A stretch of 64,000 nt of DNA from positions 1,798,001 through 1,862,000 of the forward strand of contig NZ_CP011047.1 of NCBI RefSeq assembly GCF_000982825.1, given 5' to 3'. Every line of letters starts with the position of its first letter. Position 1 is the first letter of the stretch. The notes beneath the pieces were generated by a model. That model saw nothing but the letters and a program-made list of their open reading frames with translations, was not told the DNA's origin and did no database searches. Shown one piece after another: positions 1-8,337 of the stretch. The position numbers and the translations under genes were made by a program. The stretch comes from Cronobacter sakazakii. Its GTDB lineage: Bacteria > Pseudomonadota > Gammaproteobacteria > Enterobacterales > Enterobacteriaceae.

Positions 1-1284
1 CATCGCGCGTTTCAGAATACGCTCTGCCTGGCGCTGGAATTCCGCCGCGGCGTCTTCAACGGATTTCTGGCCATAATCGATATATTGCAGCGCGGTGCCG
101 AACTGCGACACGATTTGCGGATCGTCAAAATAGGGCGAAACGGCAAGCGTGGTCGGCAGCGACTGCGCCAGCTTCAGGCCAGACACCGACGGATCGTCAT
201 CTTTAATCACGCCCGCTTCGGTAAGCTGCGCCACCGCGGCCTTGCTGAGCGGCACGCCGCGTTCAAGCCCCAGCGCCGCCACGCCCTCTTTGCTGTTCAG
301 CAGGAAGTTAATCAACTGCGCAGCCTCTTTCGGGTGTTTAGTGGATTTACCGATTGAGAGCATCTGTGCCGGTTTAAAGAACAGGCCCGCATCTTTGGCG
401 CCCGGCAGCATCGGGTAAGCACCCAGCTCAAGCTTCGCGGGCGGCTTTAAGTTGTCGGAGTATTTGGTAATGGTGGAGTTCCACATATAGGTGCCCGCCC
501 ACTCGCCCTGGATCCACGGCTTCATCTCATACATGTTGCTCTTGCCGAACGAGGCATAATATTTAGTATCCGGCATCACGTGGCTGTCGATGAGCTTTTT
601 ATACATGCCGAAAAACTCGACCCACTGCGCTTTGCTGTAGGCGAATTTTTTGGTTTTCTCATCCACCGCCGGAATATTGTATTTCTGCACCATGTAGGAG
701 TTGAGCAGGGCCAGCACATCCTGATGCTCCAGCACGACCGGGTAATACTGTTTGCCGAGTTTCGACTCGAACGTTTTACCGGCGGCCATCAGCTCATCCC
801 AGGTTTTCGGGTAGTCGACGCCCGCTTTCTTCCAGGTTTCATTGTTGTAGTAGAATACGCGGGCGGTGACGGAGATCGGAATACCGTTGAGCTTGCCGTT
901 GACAGTAGTGGACTTCAGCTCTTTCGGGTCGAACTGGCTCAGGTCGATGACATCTTTTACCTGATTTAAATCGTAAAACCCGTCGCCGTTTTTGGAGAAG
1001 ATCGGCAGCCAGTTCCAGTTGGTTTGCATCACGTCCGGCTCGGTGCCGCCCGCGATTTGCGTGGTAAGACGCGAAAGATGGCCGTCCCAGCCGGTGTATT
1101 CCGGCTTAACGCTAATTTCCGGGTGCTGTTTGTGAAATTCCTCCAGCGCTTTCAGCGTGACCTGGTGACGGCCATTGCCGCCCCACCAGGACATACGCAG
1201 CTCGACGTTTTCCGCCGAGTGCGACGGCAGCGCGCAAAGGGTGAGGGTAGACGCTAATGCTGTGCTAACGAGGGCTTTTTTCAT
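1..1284 (-). CDS. togB: TogB-like oligogalacturonide ABC transporter, periplasmic binding protein (3' end cut by window)
   Basis: Family 1 extracellular solute-binding protein. 428 codons are present from the ATG at 1284 down to base 1, so only the last few residues are missing. A Sec signal peptide is visible (MKKA, hydrophobic core, then SHSA before residue 25), followed by the mature motif RMSWWGGNGRH, typical of sugar-binding proteins. A binding protein of this class captures the sugar in the periplasm and delivers it to the membrane permeases. It is the last gene of a tight minus-strand operon, 13 bp after the ATPase gene. The M-N-A-B order matches the Dickeya togMNAB importer of pectin oligomers, and the KdgR-like boxes upstream of the operon agree. 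The substrate is inferred from homology and context, not shown. An importer for another oligosaccharide remains possible. Confidence 0.75.
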   Translation of the reverse strand, partial: MKKALVSTALASTLTLCALPSHSAENVELRMSWWGGNGRHQVTLKALEEFHKQHPEISVKPEYTGWDGHLSRLTTQIAGGTEPDVMQTNWNWLPIFSKNGDGFYDLNQVKDVIDLSQFDPKELKSTTVNGKLNGIPISVTARVFYYNNETWKKAGVDYPKTWDELMAAGKTFESKLGKQYYPVVLEHQDVLALLNSYMVQKYNIPAVDEKTKKFAYSKAQWVEFFGMYKKLIDSHVMPDTKYYASFGKSNMYEMKPWIQGEWAGTYMWNSTITKYSDNLKPPAKLELGAYPMLPGAKDAGLFFKPAQMLSIGKSTKHPKEAAQLINFLLNSKEGVAALGLERGVPLSKAAVAQLTEAGVIKDDDPSVSGLKLAQSLPTTLAVSPYFDDPQIVSQFGTALQYIDYGQKSVEDAAAEFQRQAERILKRAM

Positions 1285-1297
1285 TATAAGATTCCTG

Positions 1298-2425
1298 TCA
1301 GAGAGTGAGGTTCTGTTCTGTTTTGGCGTCAAAAAGATGACACTTATTCATGTCGAACTTAAAAAACACCTTGCGGTGAAGGCCCTTTTCAATCATCGGC
1401 TTAGCTTCATCGGAAGGGATGCGGCAGGTCATTTCGAAATCCGCGACCTTGAGATAGACGAAAAACTCGTGACCCATATTCTCCACGCGCACCAGTTCAC
1501 CGGTGCCGCAGGGTTCGGCATAGGGCGTGTCGGAAATTGAGACATATTCCGGGCGAATGCCGAAGAAAACCTGTTGCCCGGCGTATGCGGTCACTTTCTC
1601 CTGCTGGCGTGGCGTCAGCGCCAGGCGGTCATCGCCGATGCAAATTCGCAGCTCGCCTGCTTCTTCCACCAGTTTGCCGGGTTTAATGTTCATCTCCGGC
1701 GCGCCGATAAAGCCCGCCACGAACATGTTTTTCGGGTAGTGATAGAGATTATCTGGCGTGTCCACCTGCATAATATGACCAAGCTTCATCACGCAGATGC
1801 GATCGCCCATAGTCATTGCCTCGGTCTGATCGTGCGTGACGTAGACCGTGGTGGCCGGTTTGCCGCTCTTTTTCAGCTGTTTATGCAAATCGGAAATACG
1901 GATGCGCATCGAGGCGCGCAGTTTGGCGTCGAGGTTAGAGAGCGGCTCATCGAAGAGAAAGACATCCGGCTTTTTCACAATCGCGCGGCCCACCGCCACG
2001 CGCTGGGCCTGGCCGCCGGAGAGCTGACGCGGCAGACGGTCGAGCAGCTCTTCCAGCTCAAGGATTTTCGCGGCTTCATCCACCTGGCGGTTAATCTGAT
2101 CTTTCGGCAGTTTGCTGAGCTTCAGGCCGAATGCCAGATTTTCGCGCACCGTCATATGCGGGTAGAGCGCGTAGTTCTGAAACACCATCGCGATGCCGCG
2201 CTCTTTCGGTGCCAGGTTATTCACCAGCTTCTCGCCGATGCGCACTTCGCCGCCGCTGATGGTTTCAAGGCCTGCGAGCATACGCAGCGTGGTGGATTTG
2301 GCGCAGCCTGACGGGCCGACAATCACCATAAATTCACCGTCGGCGATTTTCAGGTCGATACCATGAACCGCTTTAAAGCCGTTGGAATAGACTTTTTCTA
2401 ACTTATTGAAAATAACTTCAGCCAT
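1298..2425 (-). CDS. togA: TogA-like sugar ABC transporter ATPase (MalK/MsmK family)
   Basis: 375-aa ATPase that powers import. Visible motifs in order: Walker A GPSGCAKST near residue 38 (an Ala where GCGKST is usual), signature LSGGQAQRVAVGRA near residue 135 (Ala where LSGGQRQRV is usual), Walker B VFLFDEPLSNLD and switch His in VYVTHDQTEAM. A C-terminal TOBE-type regulatory domain follows (about residues 235-375), as in MalK. The length is typical. The gene lies 12 bp after the permease gene togN and 13 bp before togB, so all are probably co-transcribed. MalK-type ATPases can energise several sugar porters, so the substrate is read from the neighbours, not from this protein. Confidence 0.8.
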   Translation of the reverse strand: MAEVIFNKLEKVYSNGFKAVHGIDLKIADGEFMVIVGPSGCAKSTTLRMLAGLETISGGEVRIGEKLVNNLAPKERGIAMVFQNYALYPHMTVRENLAFGLKLSKLPKDQINRQVDEAAKILELEELLDRLPRQLSGGQAQRVAVGRAIVKKPDVFLFDEPLSNLDAKLRASMRIRISDLHKQLKKSGKPATTVYVTHDQTEAMTMGDRICVMKLGHIMQVDTPDNLYHYPKNMFVAGFIGAPEMNIKPGKLVEEAGELRICIGDDRLALTPRQQEKVTAYAGQQVFFGIRPEYVSISDTPYAEPCGTGELVRVENMGHEFFVYLKVADFEMTCRIPSDEAKPMIEKGLHRKVFFKFDMNKCHLFDAKTEQNLTL

Positions 2426-2437
2426 GATATTCCCCTG

Positions 2438-3352
2438 TTAACCTTTGATTCCGCTGCTGGCCACGCCCTGTACGAAGTAACGCTGAGCCAGGAAAAAGAC
2501 GATGATGGACGGCAGAATGGAAATACTCGCCATTGCCAGAATTTCGTTCCACGGCGCGCCTTCGGTCACGTCGATGGACATCTTGAGCGCCAGCGCTATC
2601 GGGTACTTATCGACGCTATAGACGTAAATCAGCGGGCCGATAAAGTCGTTCATCGACCACATAAACTGGAACAGCGCGACCGAGATCATGGCGGGCTTGA
2701 GGATAGGCACCACCACATACCACAGCACCTGGAAGGAGTTGCAGCCGTCGATTTGCGCCGCTTCTTCCATGTCGCGCGGCACGCCGCGCAGGAACTGGAT
2801 CAGCATAAAGACGAAGAACCCCTGGGTGGCGAAGGCCATCGGCAGCCAGAGCGGCAGGTAGCTGTTGAGCATCCCCATTTCGCGGAACATCAGGTATTGC
2901 GGGATAAGCAACACGGTGCTCGGCAGCAGCATGGTGGCGATAAGCGTGGCGAACCAGAATTTCTTCCACGGGATTTCAAAGCGCGCGAAACCGTACGCCA
3001 CAATGGTGGAGGAGATAACCGTCAGCACCACTTTCGGGATCACATATTTAAACGTGTTCATCATGTAGTGGCCGAAGTTATATTCAGTGCCGGTTTTCCA
3101 GCCGTTAATAAAGCCATCCCAGGTCGCGTGCGTCGGCCACAGGCCGAGCGTGGTGAAAATCTCGTGGTTGGGTTTAAACGACGCAGAGAACATCCACGCC
3201 AGCGGGTAGAGCATCAGCAGGCCGACGAACAGCAAAATTACGTAACGGATGGCGCGGCTTGCTTTTTCGCGCCGTAGCGTGCGCGCCACTTCGCGATCGC
3301 CCGCGCTCATGGCCGGGCGGCGAGCCAGCGTTTCCTGTTGGATATCAGCCAT
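2438..3352 (-). CDS. togN: TogN-like sugar ABC transporter inner-membrane permease
   Basis: 304-aa MalG-type permease. A cytoplasmic N-terminal arm is followed by a first membrane segment (YVILLFVGLLMLYPLAWMF) and about five more. The EAA loop that contacts the ATPase is visible as MEEAAQIDGCNSFQVLWYVVVP near residue 200. The protein ends in VASSGIKG, close to the usual GAVKG ending of this family. Its ATG overlaps the 3' end of togM by 8 bp, suggesting translational coupling. It should form a heterodimeric channel with TogM in the inner membrane. The name rests on operon order and overall resemblance. Confidence 0.78.
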   Translation of the reverse strand: MADIQQETLARRPAMSAGDREVARTLRREKASRAIRYVILLFVGLLMLYPLAWMFSASFKPNHEIFTTLGLWPTHATWDGFINGWKTGTEYNFGHYMMNTFKYVIPKVVLTVISSTIVAYGFARFEIPWKKFWFATLIATMLLPSTVLLIPQYLMFREMGMLNSYLPLWLPMAFATQGFFVFMLIQFLRGVPRDMEEAAQIDGCNSFQVLWYVVVPILKPAMISVALFQFMWSMNDFIGPLIYVYSVDKYPIALALKMSIDVTEGAPWNEILAMASISILPSIIVFFLAQRYFVQGVASSGIKG

Positions 3353-4235
3353 TTTTGCCTCCCTTATCGGCGGAGTAGAAGACCCAGTATTTCGAAGACT
3401 TAAAGGCGATGGAGGCGAAGAGCGCCACCACCAGGAACAGCACCCACGCGAGCGCCGCGCCGTAGCCCATGTCGAAATATTTAAAGGCGGTGTCGTAGAT
3501 ATAGAGCGAGAAGAGATAGGTGTAATAGGTCGGGCCGCCGCCGGTAATCACATACGGGCCGGTAAATTCCTGGAACGCCTGAGTGGTCTGCATAATGAAG
3601 TTAAAGAAAATGACCGGTGTGATCAGCGGGACTGTCACTTTCATAAACATCTGCCACTTCGAGGCGCCGTCGATCATCGCCGCCTCATACTGCGACTGCG
3701 GCACGTTTTGCAGCGCGGCCAGGAAAATCACCATCGCGGAGCCAAACTGCCAGACGCGCAGCAGCGTGACGGACATCAGCGCCAGCGAGGGTTCACCAAG
3801 CCAGTTCACCGGATCGAGCCCGAACACGCCGATAAAACTGTTCAGCAGGCCATCAATGGCAAACAGCGCGCGCCACAGCACGGCGATGGCAACAGAGCTG
3901 CCGAGGATCGACGGGATGTAATAGGCCGTGCGGAAAAAGCCGATGCCGCGCAGTTTAAAATTGAGCACAAACGCAATGCCAAGCGCGAAGGCGAGCTTCA
4001 GAGGGATAGTCAGGAATACATAAGCGAACGTCACGCCCATCGATTTCCAGAACAGATCGTCATCCATCAGCATATAACGGTAGTTTTCGATGCCGTTAAA
4101 CACCGGCGGATTCATCAGGTCGTACTCGGTAAAGCTGAGCGCGAAAGAGGAAACAAACGGGAAGGCCGTAAAGACTATCAACCCGATGATATAGGGCGAT
4201 ATCCAGGCCAGACCCAGGAGCTTGTTTTCATTCAT
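3345..4235 (-). CDS. togM: TogM-like sugar ABC transporter inner-membrane permease
   Basis: 296-aa MalF-type permease, the first gene of the minus-strand operon. It begins MNENKLLGLAWISPYIIGL and has about six membrane segments. The EAA loop is visible as QYEAAMIDGASKWQMFMKVTVP near residue 185. An AGG-type ribosome site precedes the ATG. The 600-bp region upstream carries two KdgR-like boxes and a CRP-like site, which fits substrate induction by pectin breakdown products and catabolite control, as described for tog genes in Dickeya. Importer function is well supported. The oligogalacturonide substrate is inferred. Confidence 0.78.
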   Translation of the reverse strand: MNENKLLGLAWISPYIIGLIVFTAFPFVSSFALSFTEYDLMNPPVFNGIENYRYMLMDDDLFWKSMGVTFAYVFLTIPLKLAFALGIAFVLNFKLRGIGFFRTAYYIPSILGSSVAIAVLWRALFAIDGLLNSFIGVFGLDPVNWLGEPSLALMSVTLLRVWQFGSAMVIFLAALQNVPQSQYEAAMIDGASKWQMFMKVTVPLITPVIFFNFIMQTTQAFQEFTGPYVITGGGPTYYTYLFSLYIYDTAFKYFDMGYGAALAWVLFLVVALFASIAFKSSKYWVFYSADKGGKNG

Positions 4236-4416
4236 ACATACCTACCTGGCATTCAAGGGTTCGTTAATCGGATGTGAGATGGTGTTTAAAGCGTGACAGC
4301 GAATGCGCCAGGCTCGTAAGGGCGTGGCTGGACTGCCATGCCATCGCGATGCCAGCAACGTATCGCCATGGAAACCGGCGGGCGTAACGTAATGAATATC
4401 GCGATTTTTATAATTT

Positions 4417-4435
4417 ATTGAACCGTTGTTTCTTG
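4417..4435. promoter_or_regulatory. Candidate KdgR operator 1 (tog operon)
   Basis: Matches the KdgR consensus AATRAAAYRNYRTTTYATT at 15 of 19 positions by eye. The right half GTTTC is intact and the left half reads TTGAAC. Its centre is 21 bp from the second box, two helical turns, so two dimers would lie on one DNA face. Confidence 0.5.
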
Positions 4436-4437
4436 TT

Positions 4438-4456
4438 TCTAAAACAGCGTTTTAAT
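4438..4456. promoter_or_regulatory. Candidate KdgR operator 2 (tog operon)
   Basis: Contains the perfect inverted repeat TAAAAC-AGC-GTTTTA with the 3-bp spacer of KdgR boxes. It matches the 19-bp consensus at 16 positions by eye. KdgR represses pectin catabolism genes and is released by 2-keto-3-deoxygluconate; the assignment here rests on motif plus context. Confidence 0.55.
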
Positions 4457-4500
4457 TTATTTTATTGCTATTTGTTTCGCCGTCATTCGATAAATAGTGG

Positions 4501-4522
4501 AAATGTGATCGTGGTCGAAACG
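4501..4522. promoter_or_regulatory. Possible CRP site upstream of the tog operon
   Basis: The left arm AAATGTGATC is a full match to the CRP consensus, followed at correct spacing by a degenerate right arm TCGAA in place of TCACA. A one-arm match like this can occur by chance. Confidence 0.3.
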
Positions 4523-4843
4523 CTGTTCTGGTTTTTTGAAGCAGCGCCGTTTTCGGGGCAAGGGCGGTGATACAACTTTTGGTAGGCACGCAAATTAGTG
4601 TTTGCTCTCAATTAGGATTATTCGTAATAATGATGATTACGGACGTAATACCTCTCCTCACAACAAGGATATGTTTCTTTGTTTTGCATAGTTTTTCCTT
4701 TTTTGTCAAAGAGATAGTTGTGTGCGCCCGTTCACTTTCTCAAAACAATACATTTGACCGATGAAACAATTCGCACGCATATTGTTTTTGGCGGAAATAA
4801 TTTCGACTTCATCAGCAGCTTAATTAAACGTAACGCACTCACT

Positions 4844-5985
4844 ATGTCATCGATAGATATCAAAAATAATCCGCTTACTTCGTCTGCGGATTATCCGCTC
4901 CTGGGGCAGCCGCGCGCTGAGTTAGATCTGTTTGCGCTGGTCGACGTGCTTTTCAAATCCCGTAAGGTGATCCTCTCCATTACGGCATTGTTTATCGTGA
5001 TGGGTCTGGCGCTGGCCTTTTTGCTCCCGCAAAAATGGACCAGTGACGCCGTGGTGTCCATTCCTGAAACGCCGCACTTATTGAATTAAAGCGCGTGCTG
5101 GTTGATCTCCAGGTGCTGGATGTGGATGCCGCTATCGATGCCGCGTCGCTTGAAAATATGTTCCTGAAAAAATTCGATTCGCGCGCGCTTCAGGAAAAAT
5201 TTCTCCGCACCTCGCCGTGGGTGCAGGCGCAGGTGAAGGAAGCGCAGGGGGATACTGAAAGCCTGCAGCGCGCGATTACGCTTGTGGCGCAGCGGATAAA
5301 AATGGTTTCTAACGACAACCCGAAAGCGGCGTCAGCCTCGCCTTACAGCTCCTGGACGCTGAGCTTCACCGCGCCGAAAGCGCAAGATGCGCAGCGCGTG
5401 CTGAAGGAATACATCAATTATGCGGCGCTGGCGGTACAGCGAGAGGTGCTTGAGAACCTGCGCTCGACCATTGAGCTTAAAGTGAAATCGGAAGAGAGCC
5501 GTCTGATCCTTGACCGTAACACGCTCGCTAACGAGCATAAAATCGCGATTCAGCGACTGAACTATTCATTGCAGGTTGCCAATGCCGCGGGCATTAAAAA
5601 GCCGGTGTACAGCAATGGACAGGCGGTGAAAGACGACCCGGATTACTCCATTGCGCTTGGCGCGGATGGGCTTGCGCAGAAGCTGGCTATTGAGCGCTCC
5701 ATTACCGACGTGACGGCGCTGAATGCGGCCATCCAGAACCGCGAATATCGTCTGGCAGAGCTGAAAAAGCTCAACCTGGCGGACGTGGATTTCCAGCCCT
5801 TCCACTATCAGATGGCACCTTCGCTGCCGATGAAAAGCGACGGGCCGGGAAAAGCGCTGGTACTTATCCTTGCCGCGATGCTGGGCTTTATCATTGCCTG
5901 CGCGACGGTGCTGGTGCGTGATGTCTTCACGAAGCGTCAGGTTATGACGCAGCACGCAAGCGACGTCGACGCGCTGCTCTCCTGA
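4844..5985 (+). pseudogene. Frameshifted Wzz/FepE-type O-antigen chain-length determinant
   Basis: The first frame (MSSIDIKNN..., ATG at 4844) runs into a TAA at 5087-5089 after 81 residues, ending PETPHLLN. The next reading frame gives LIELKRVLVDLQVLD and continues to 5985. One missing base near 5075-5077 explains the break; restoring it gives about 380 residues, close to the 377-aa FepE. Family features are complete across the two parts: an N-terminal membrane segment (VILSITALFIVMGLALAFLL), a long helical periplasmic middle, and a proline-containing stretch before a C-terminal membrane segment (ALVLILAAMLGFIIA). Intact members are inner-membrane polysaccharide co-polymerases that set O-antigen length. 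No ribosome site is strong at the start. A sequencing error is the main alternative to a real mutation, because the downstream frame is otherwise undamaged. Confidence 0.75.
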
Positions 5986-6000
5986 TACCGTTCGTATGAC

Positions 6001-6030
6001 AAAAAAGCCGCCTGATGAGGCGGCTTTTTT
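6001..6030. terminator. Bidirectional rho-independent terminator
   Basis: AAAAAAGCCGCC-TGAT-GAGGCGGCTTTTTT-type hairpin with A and T runs on both sides. It sits between the convergent wzz-like pseudogene and kdgF and can serve both. Confidence 0.85.
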
Positions 6031-6041
6031 ATGGGCGCGAT

Positions 6042-6365
6042 TTACTTCAGAAAATCTTCCCGTACCGGCGTAAAGGTATCAAGCAGCGTGCCGGGTGTAA
6101 TACAGACGCAGCCATGCATAATATTCGGCTGTTTATAAAGCGTATCGCCTGCGCTCACGCGGCGGGTTTCTTCGCCGATGGTGAATTCAAATTCACCAGA
6201 GAGCACATACGTCAGTTGCTCATGCGGGTGGCAGTGCATCGGGCCGACCGCACCGGCGTCAAAATTCACTTCCACCGCCATCATTTTTCCGCCATGGGCC
6301 AGAATGCGGCGCGTGACGCCATTGCCTAAATCTTCAAGCGTCGTCTCTTTGTGATAGATAAACAT
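6042..6365 (-). CDS. kdgF: KdgF-like cupin, unsaturated uronate ketonisation
   Basis: 107-aa single-domain cupin. Metal-binding candidates are His44, His46 and Gln50 in MHCHPHEQ, and His84 in NIMHGC. The protein strongly resembles KdgF, which speeds conversion of the 4,5-unsaturated galacturonate released from pectin or alginate to its linear keto form, feeding the 2-keto-3-deoxygluconate route. The ATG at 6365 is chosen because AGAGG lies at good spacing before it and the family begins there. A longer in-frame start at 6398 would lie inside the KdgR box. The palindromic KdgR box 16 bp upstream and the tog operon 2 kb away support a pectin role. A generic cupin of other function is the alternative. 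Confidence 0.72.
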   Translation of the reverse strand: MFIYHKETTLEDLGNGVTRRILAHGGKMMAVEVNFDAGAVGPMHCHPHEQLTYVLSGEFEFTIGEETRRVSAGDTLYKQPNIMHGCVCITPGTLLDTFTPVREDFLK

Positions 6366-6380
6366 GCCGTGCCTCTGATT

Positions 6381-6399
6381 TGTGAAACGTTGTTTCAAT
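6381..6399. promoter_or_regulatory. Strong candidate KdgR operator (kdgF)
   Basis: Core TGAAAC-GTT-GTTTCA is a perfect inverted repeat with a 3-bp spacer and matches the KdgR consensus at 16 of 19 positions by eye. It lies 16 bp upstream of the kdgF start on the minus strand, where a bound repressor would block transcription. It is the best of the three boxes in the window. Confidence 0.65.
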
Positions 6400-6517
6400 T
6401 AATCTATCCTGGCAGGAAAAAGATGAGAACGCGCCGGCGTGTGAAATGGCGGGCAGATCACATTTGTTCCGCTCTGTGAGCATGTTATAACCGGGGAATC
6501 GCAAACAGGAGGCAACG

Positions 6518-7219
6518 ATGAAGACAGTAGGCTTGCTCGGCGGCATGAGCTGGGAATCGACCATTCCTTATTACCGGTTAATTAATGAAGGCGTGCGCGA
6601 CCGGCTCGGCGGGCTGCACTCCGCGCAGTTACTGCTGCACAGCGTCGATTTTCACGATATCGAAGCCAGCCAGGCGAGCGGTGAATGGGAAAAGGCGGGC
6701 GAGATGCTGGCGCAGGCGGCGCTCGGTTTAGAACGCGCCGGTGCGCAGGCCATCGTGCTCTGTACCAACACGATGCATAAAGTGGCGCACCAGATTGAAG
6801 CGCGCTGCGCGCTGCCGTTTTTGCATATCGCCGACGCGACGGGCCGCGCGATTGCGCAGGCGGGGCTGCGCCAGGTTGCGCTGCTCGGCACCCGGTACAC
6901 CATGGAGCAGAATTTCTATCGCGCGCGGCTGGAAGAGGGGTTTGGCGTCACCTCGATTATCCCGGATGCGCCCGCACGTTTGCGCATCAATCAGATTATT
7001 TTCGATGAGCTGTGTCTTGGGAAAATCACGACGGAGTCAAAACGCTACTATCAGCAGCAGGTAGAAATTCTGGCAGAGCAGGGCGCGCAGGGCGTGATTT
7101 TCGGCTGTACCGAAATCGGTCTGTTGCTCGGTGCGCAGGATTGCCCGCTGCCGGTGTTCGACACCGCCGCGCTGCACGCCGCCGATGCGGTGAACTTTAT
7201 GCTGAGCGACCAGAACTGA
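6518..7219 (+). CDS. ygeA: Broad-specificity amino-acid racemase YgeA (Asp/Glu racemase family)
   Basis: 233-aa cofactor-independent racemase. The two catalytic cysteines are in VLCTNTMH (about residue 82) and FGCTEIG (about residue 197), on the two lobes of the fold. The N-terminus MKTVGLLGGMSWESTIPYY is typical. A ribosome site AGGAGG precedes the ATG. The E. coli homologue racemises several amino acids, homoserine among the best. As in E. coli, the gene sits next to lysR-lysA. Its last 23 bp overlap the lysR 3' end tail to tail. Confidence 0.9.
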   Translation: MKTVGLLGGMSWESTIPYYRLINEGVRDRLGGLHSAQLLLHSVDFHDIEASQASGEWEKAGEMLAQAALGLERAGAQAIVLCTNTMHKVAHQIEARCALPFLHIADATGRAIAQAGLRQVALLGTRYTMEQNFYRARLEEGFGVTSIIPDAPARLRINQIIFDELCLGKITTESKRYYQQQVEILAEQGAQGVIFGCTEIGLLLGAQDCPLPVFDTAALHAADAVNFMLSDQN

Positions 7220-8135
7220 CCAGCATCGCCTCCAGCGTATCGCTAAGCCCTCTCATCTGCTGCTGTAAGTGCTGGCTGAACGCGTCCACCAGCGCCGAAG
7301 CGGGGCGGTGCAGAGGGCGGATGAGGCTTACCGTGAAGGGCACCGCCACGCTGAAGCGGCGCACCACAATGCCCGTCGCCGCGTAATCCAGCGCGGTGAG
7401 CGGGTTTACTATCGATACCCCGACGCCTGCACGCACCATCGCGCAGACCGACGCGGCGCTGTGCGTTTCCAGCACCATGCGGCGCTGCACGTTATGCTCC
7501 TGAAAGAGCGAATCAAGCAGTTGCCGGTAGCTGTCTGTACGCGACAGGCTGATGTAGTTCTCCCCTGCGAAATCCTGCGGCGTCAGCTGCGGTTTATCGG
7601 CCAGCGTATGGCCTGTGGGCAATACGCACACCTCATTTAACGTCAACAGTGTCAGCCGCTCGGTGCCGGCGGGCGTGGCGGTATTTTCCGTAATGCCTAA
7701 GTCGTGACGCTGCGCGGAGAGCCACTCTTCAAGCAGCGGCGACTCCTGGGGCACGATGTTCAGGCTCACGTCCGGGTAGCTATCCAGAAAGGGTTTTAAC
7801 ACCAGTGGCAGTAGCGACTGTGAGAAAACCGGCAGGCAGGCGATGGAAAGCTCGCCCTGGCGGAACTGGCGCAGGCTTTCGGCGGCGCTGATGATGCGGT
7901 CAAGCCCGTACCAGGATCGCTGGACTTCTTCAAACAGGCGCAAGCCCTGGACGGTGGGATGCAGCCGCCCGCGGCTACGGGTAAAGAGCGACAGGCCAAT
8001 GAGTTTTTCAAAGCGCGCCAGTTCGCGGCTGACGGTGGGCTGCGAGGTGCGCAGCAATGCCGCGGCTTCCGTGAGATTGCCCGCCGTCATGACCGCGTGA
8101 AAGATTTCAATATGGCGAAGCGTGACGCCAGGCAT
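7197..8135 (-). CDS. lysR: LysR, transcriptional activator of lysA
   Basis: 312-aa LysR-family regulator. The N-terminal winged helix is clear (LRHIEIFHAVMTAGNLTEAA, then TSQPTVSRELARFEK), followed by the effector-binding domain. Close to E. coli LysR throughout, it should activate lysA in response to diaminopimelate and lysine levels. The ATG at 8135 (MPGVTLRH) is chosen because it matches the family start; the 44-codon upstream extension has no conserved sequence. It is divergent from lysA, the usual arrangement for this pair. Confidence 0.92.
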   Translation of the reverse strand: MPGVTLRHIEIFHAVMTAGNLTEAAALLRTSQPTVSRELARFEKLIGLSLFTRSRGRLHPTVQGLRLFEEVQRSWYGLDRIISAAESLRQFRQGELSIACLPVFSQSLLPLVLKPFLDSYPDVSLNIVPQESPLLEEWLSAQRHDLGITENTATPAGTERLTLLTLNEVCVLPTGHTLADKPQLTPQDFAGENYISLSRTDSYRQLLDSLFQEHNVQRRMVLETHSAASVCAMVRAGVGVSIVNPLTALDYAATGIVVRRFSVAVPFTVSLIRPLHRPASALVDAFSQHLQQQMRGLSDTLEAMLVSSGRSA

Positions 8136-8180
8136 AAGTGAACCCTTGTTTGTGTGAACATACACCGCTGGCGATCCGGC

Positions 8181-8210
8181 GGCGGGTGCGCTTTGCTTAC
8201 CCGCCCTACA
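8181..8210. repeat. Dispersed palindromic repeat in the lysR-lysA intergenic region
   Basis: GGCGGGTGCG-CTTTGC-TTACCCGCC is an imperfect hairpin followed by CTACA. The same unit occurs several times at 52430-52626, so it belongs to a dispersed intergenic family. It lies in the 202-bp divergent lysR/lysA promoter region, upstream of the lysA-proximal part where LysR would bind. Confidence 0.7.
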
Positions 8211-8337
8211 ACAACTACGGGTTAATCTGCGGACTCCAAAATCCATATCATTTTTGCATAGACTCACGAGAAAACGATATTTTTTCTTCGTTAACGGCTG
8301 TGGCGTAATAAAGGCATCAGCTTAAAGGAGTCTCGCC

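Larger units (their letters stand above)
4236..4843. promoter_or_regulatory. 608-bp gene-free regulatory region between togM and the wzz-like pseudogene
   Basis: Divergent intergenic region, clearly more AT-rich than its flanks from about 4380 onward. It holds the two KdgR-like boxes and the CRP-like site listed separately. The only open frames are short and hydrophobic (for example 4567-4764), with no family resemblance or convincing ribosome site, so no gene is called. Confidence 0.6.

Noticed and set aside
4555..4600. Possible ops/JUMPstart element (GGCGGTGATAC and GGTAGG)
   Set aside because: Only the GGCGGT part matches the ops core, and no long polysaccharide operon follows that would need RfaH.
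4567..4764. 65-codon hydrophobic open frame upstream of the wzz-like pseudogene
   Set aside because: It lies in AT-rich intergenic DNA, has no ribosome site or family resemblance, and runs across into the region before the real gene. Most likely chance.
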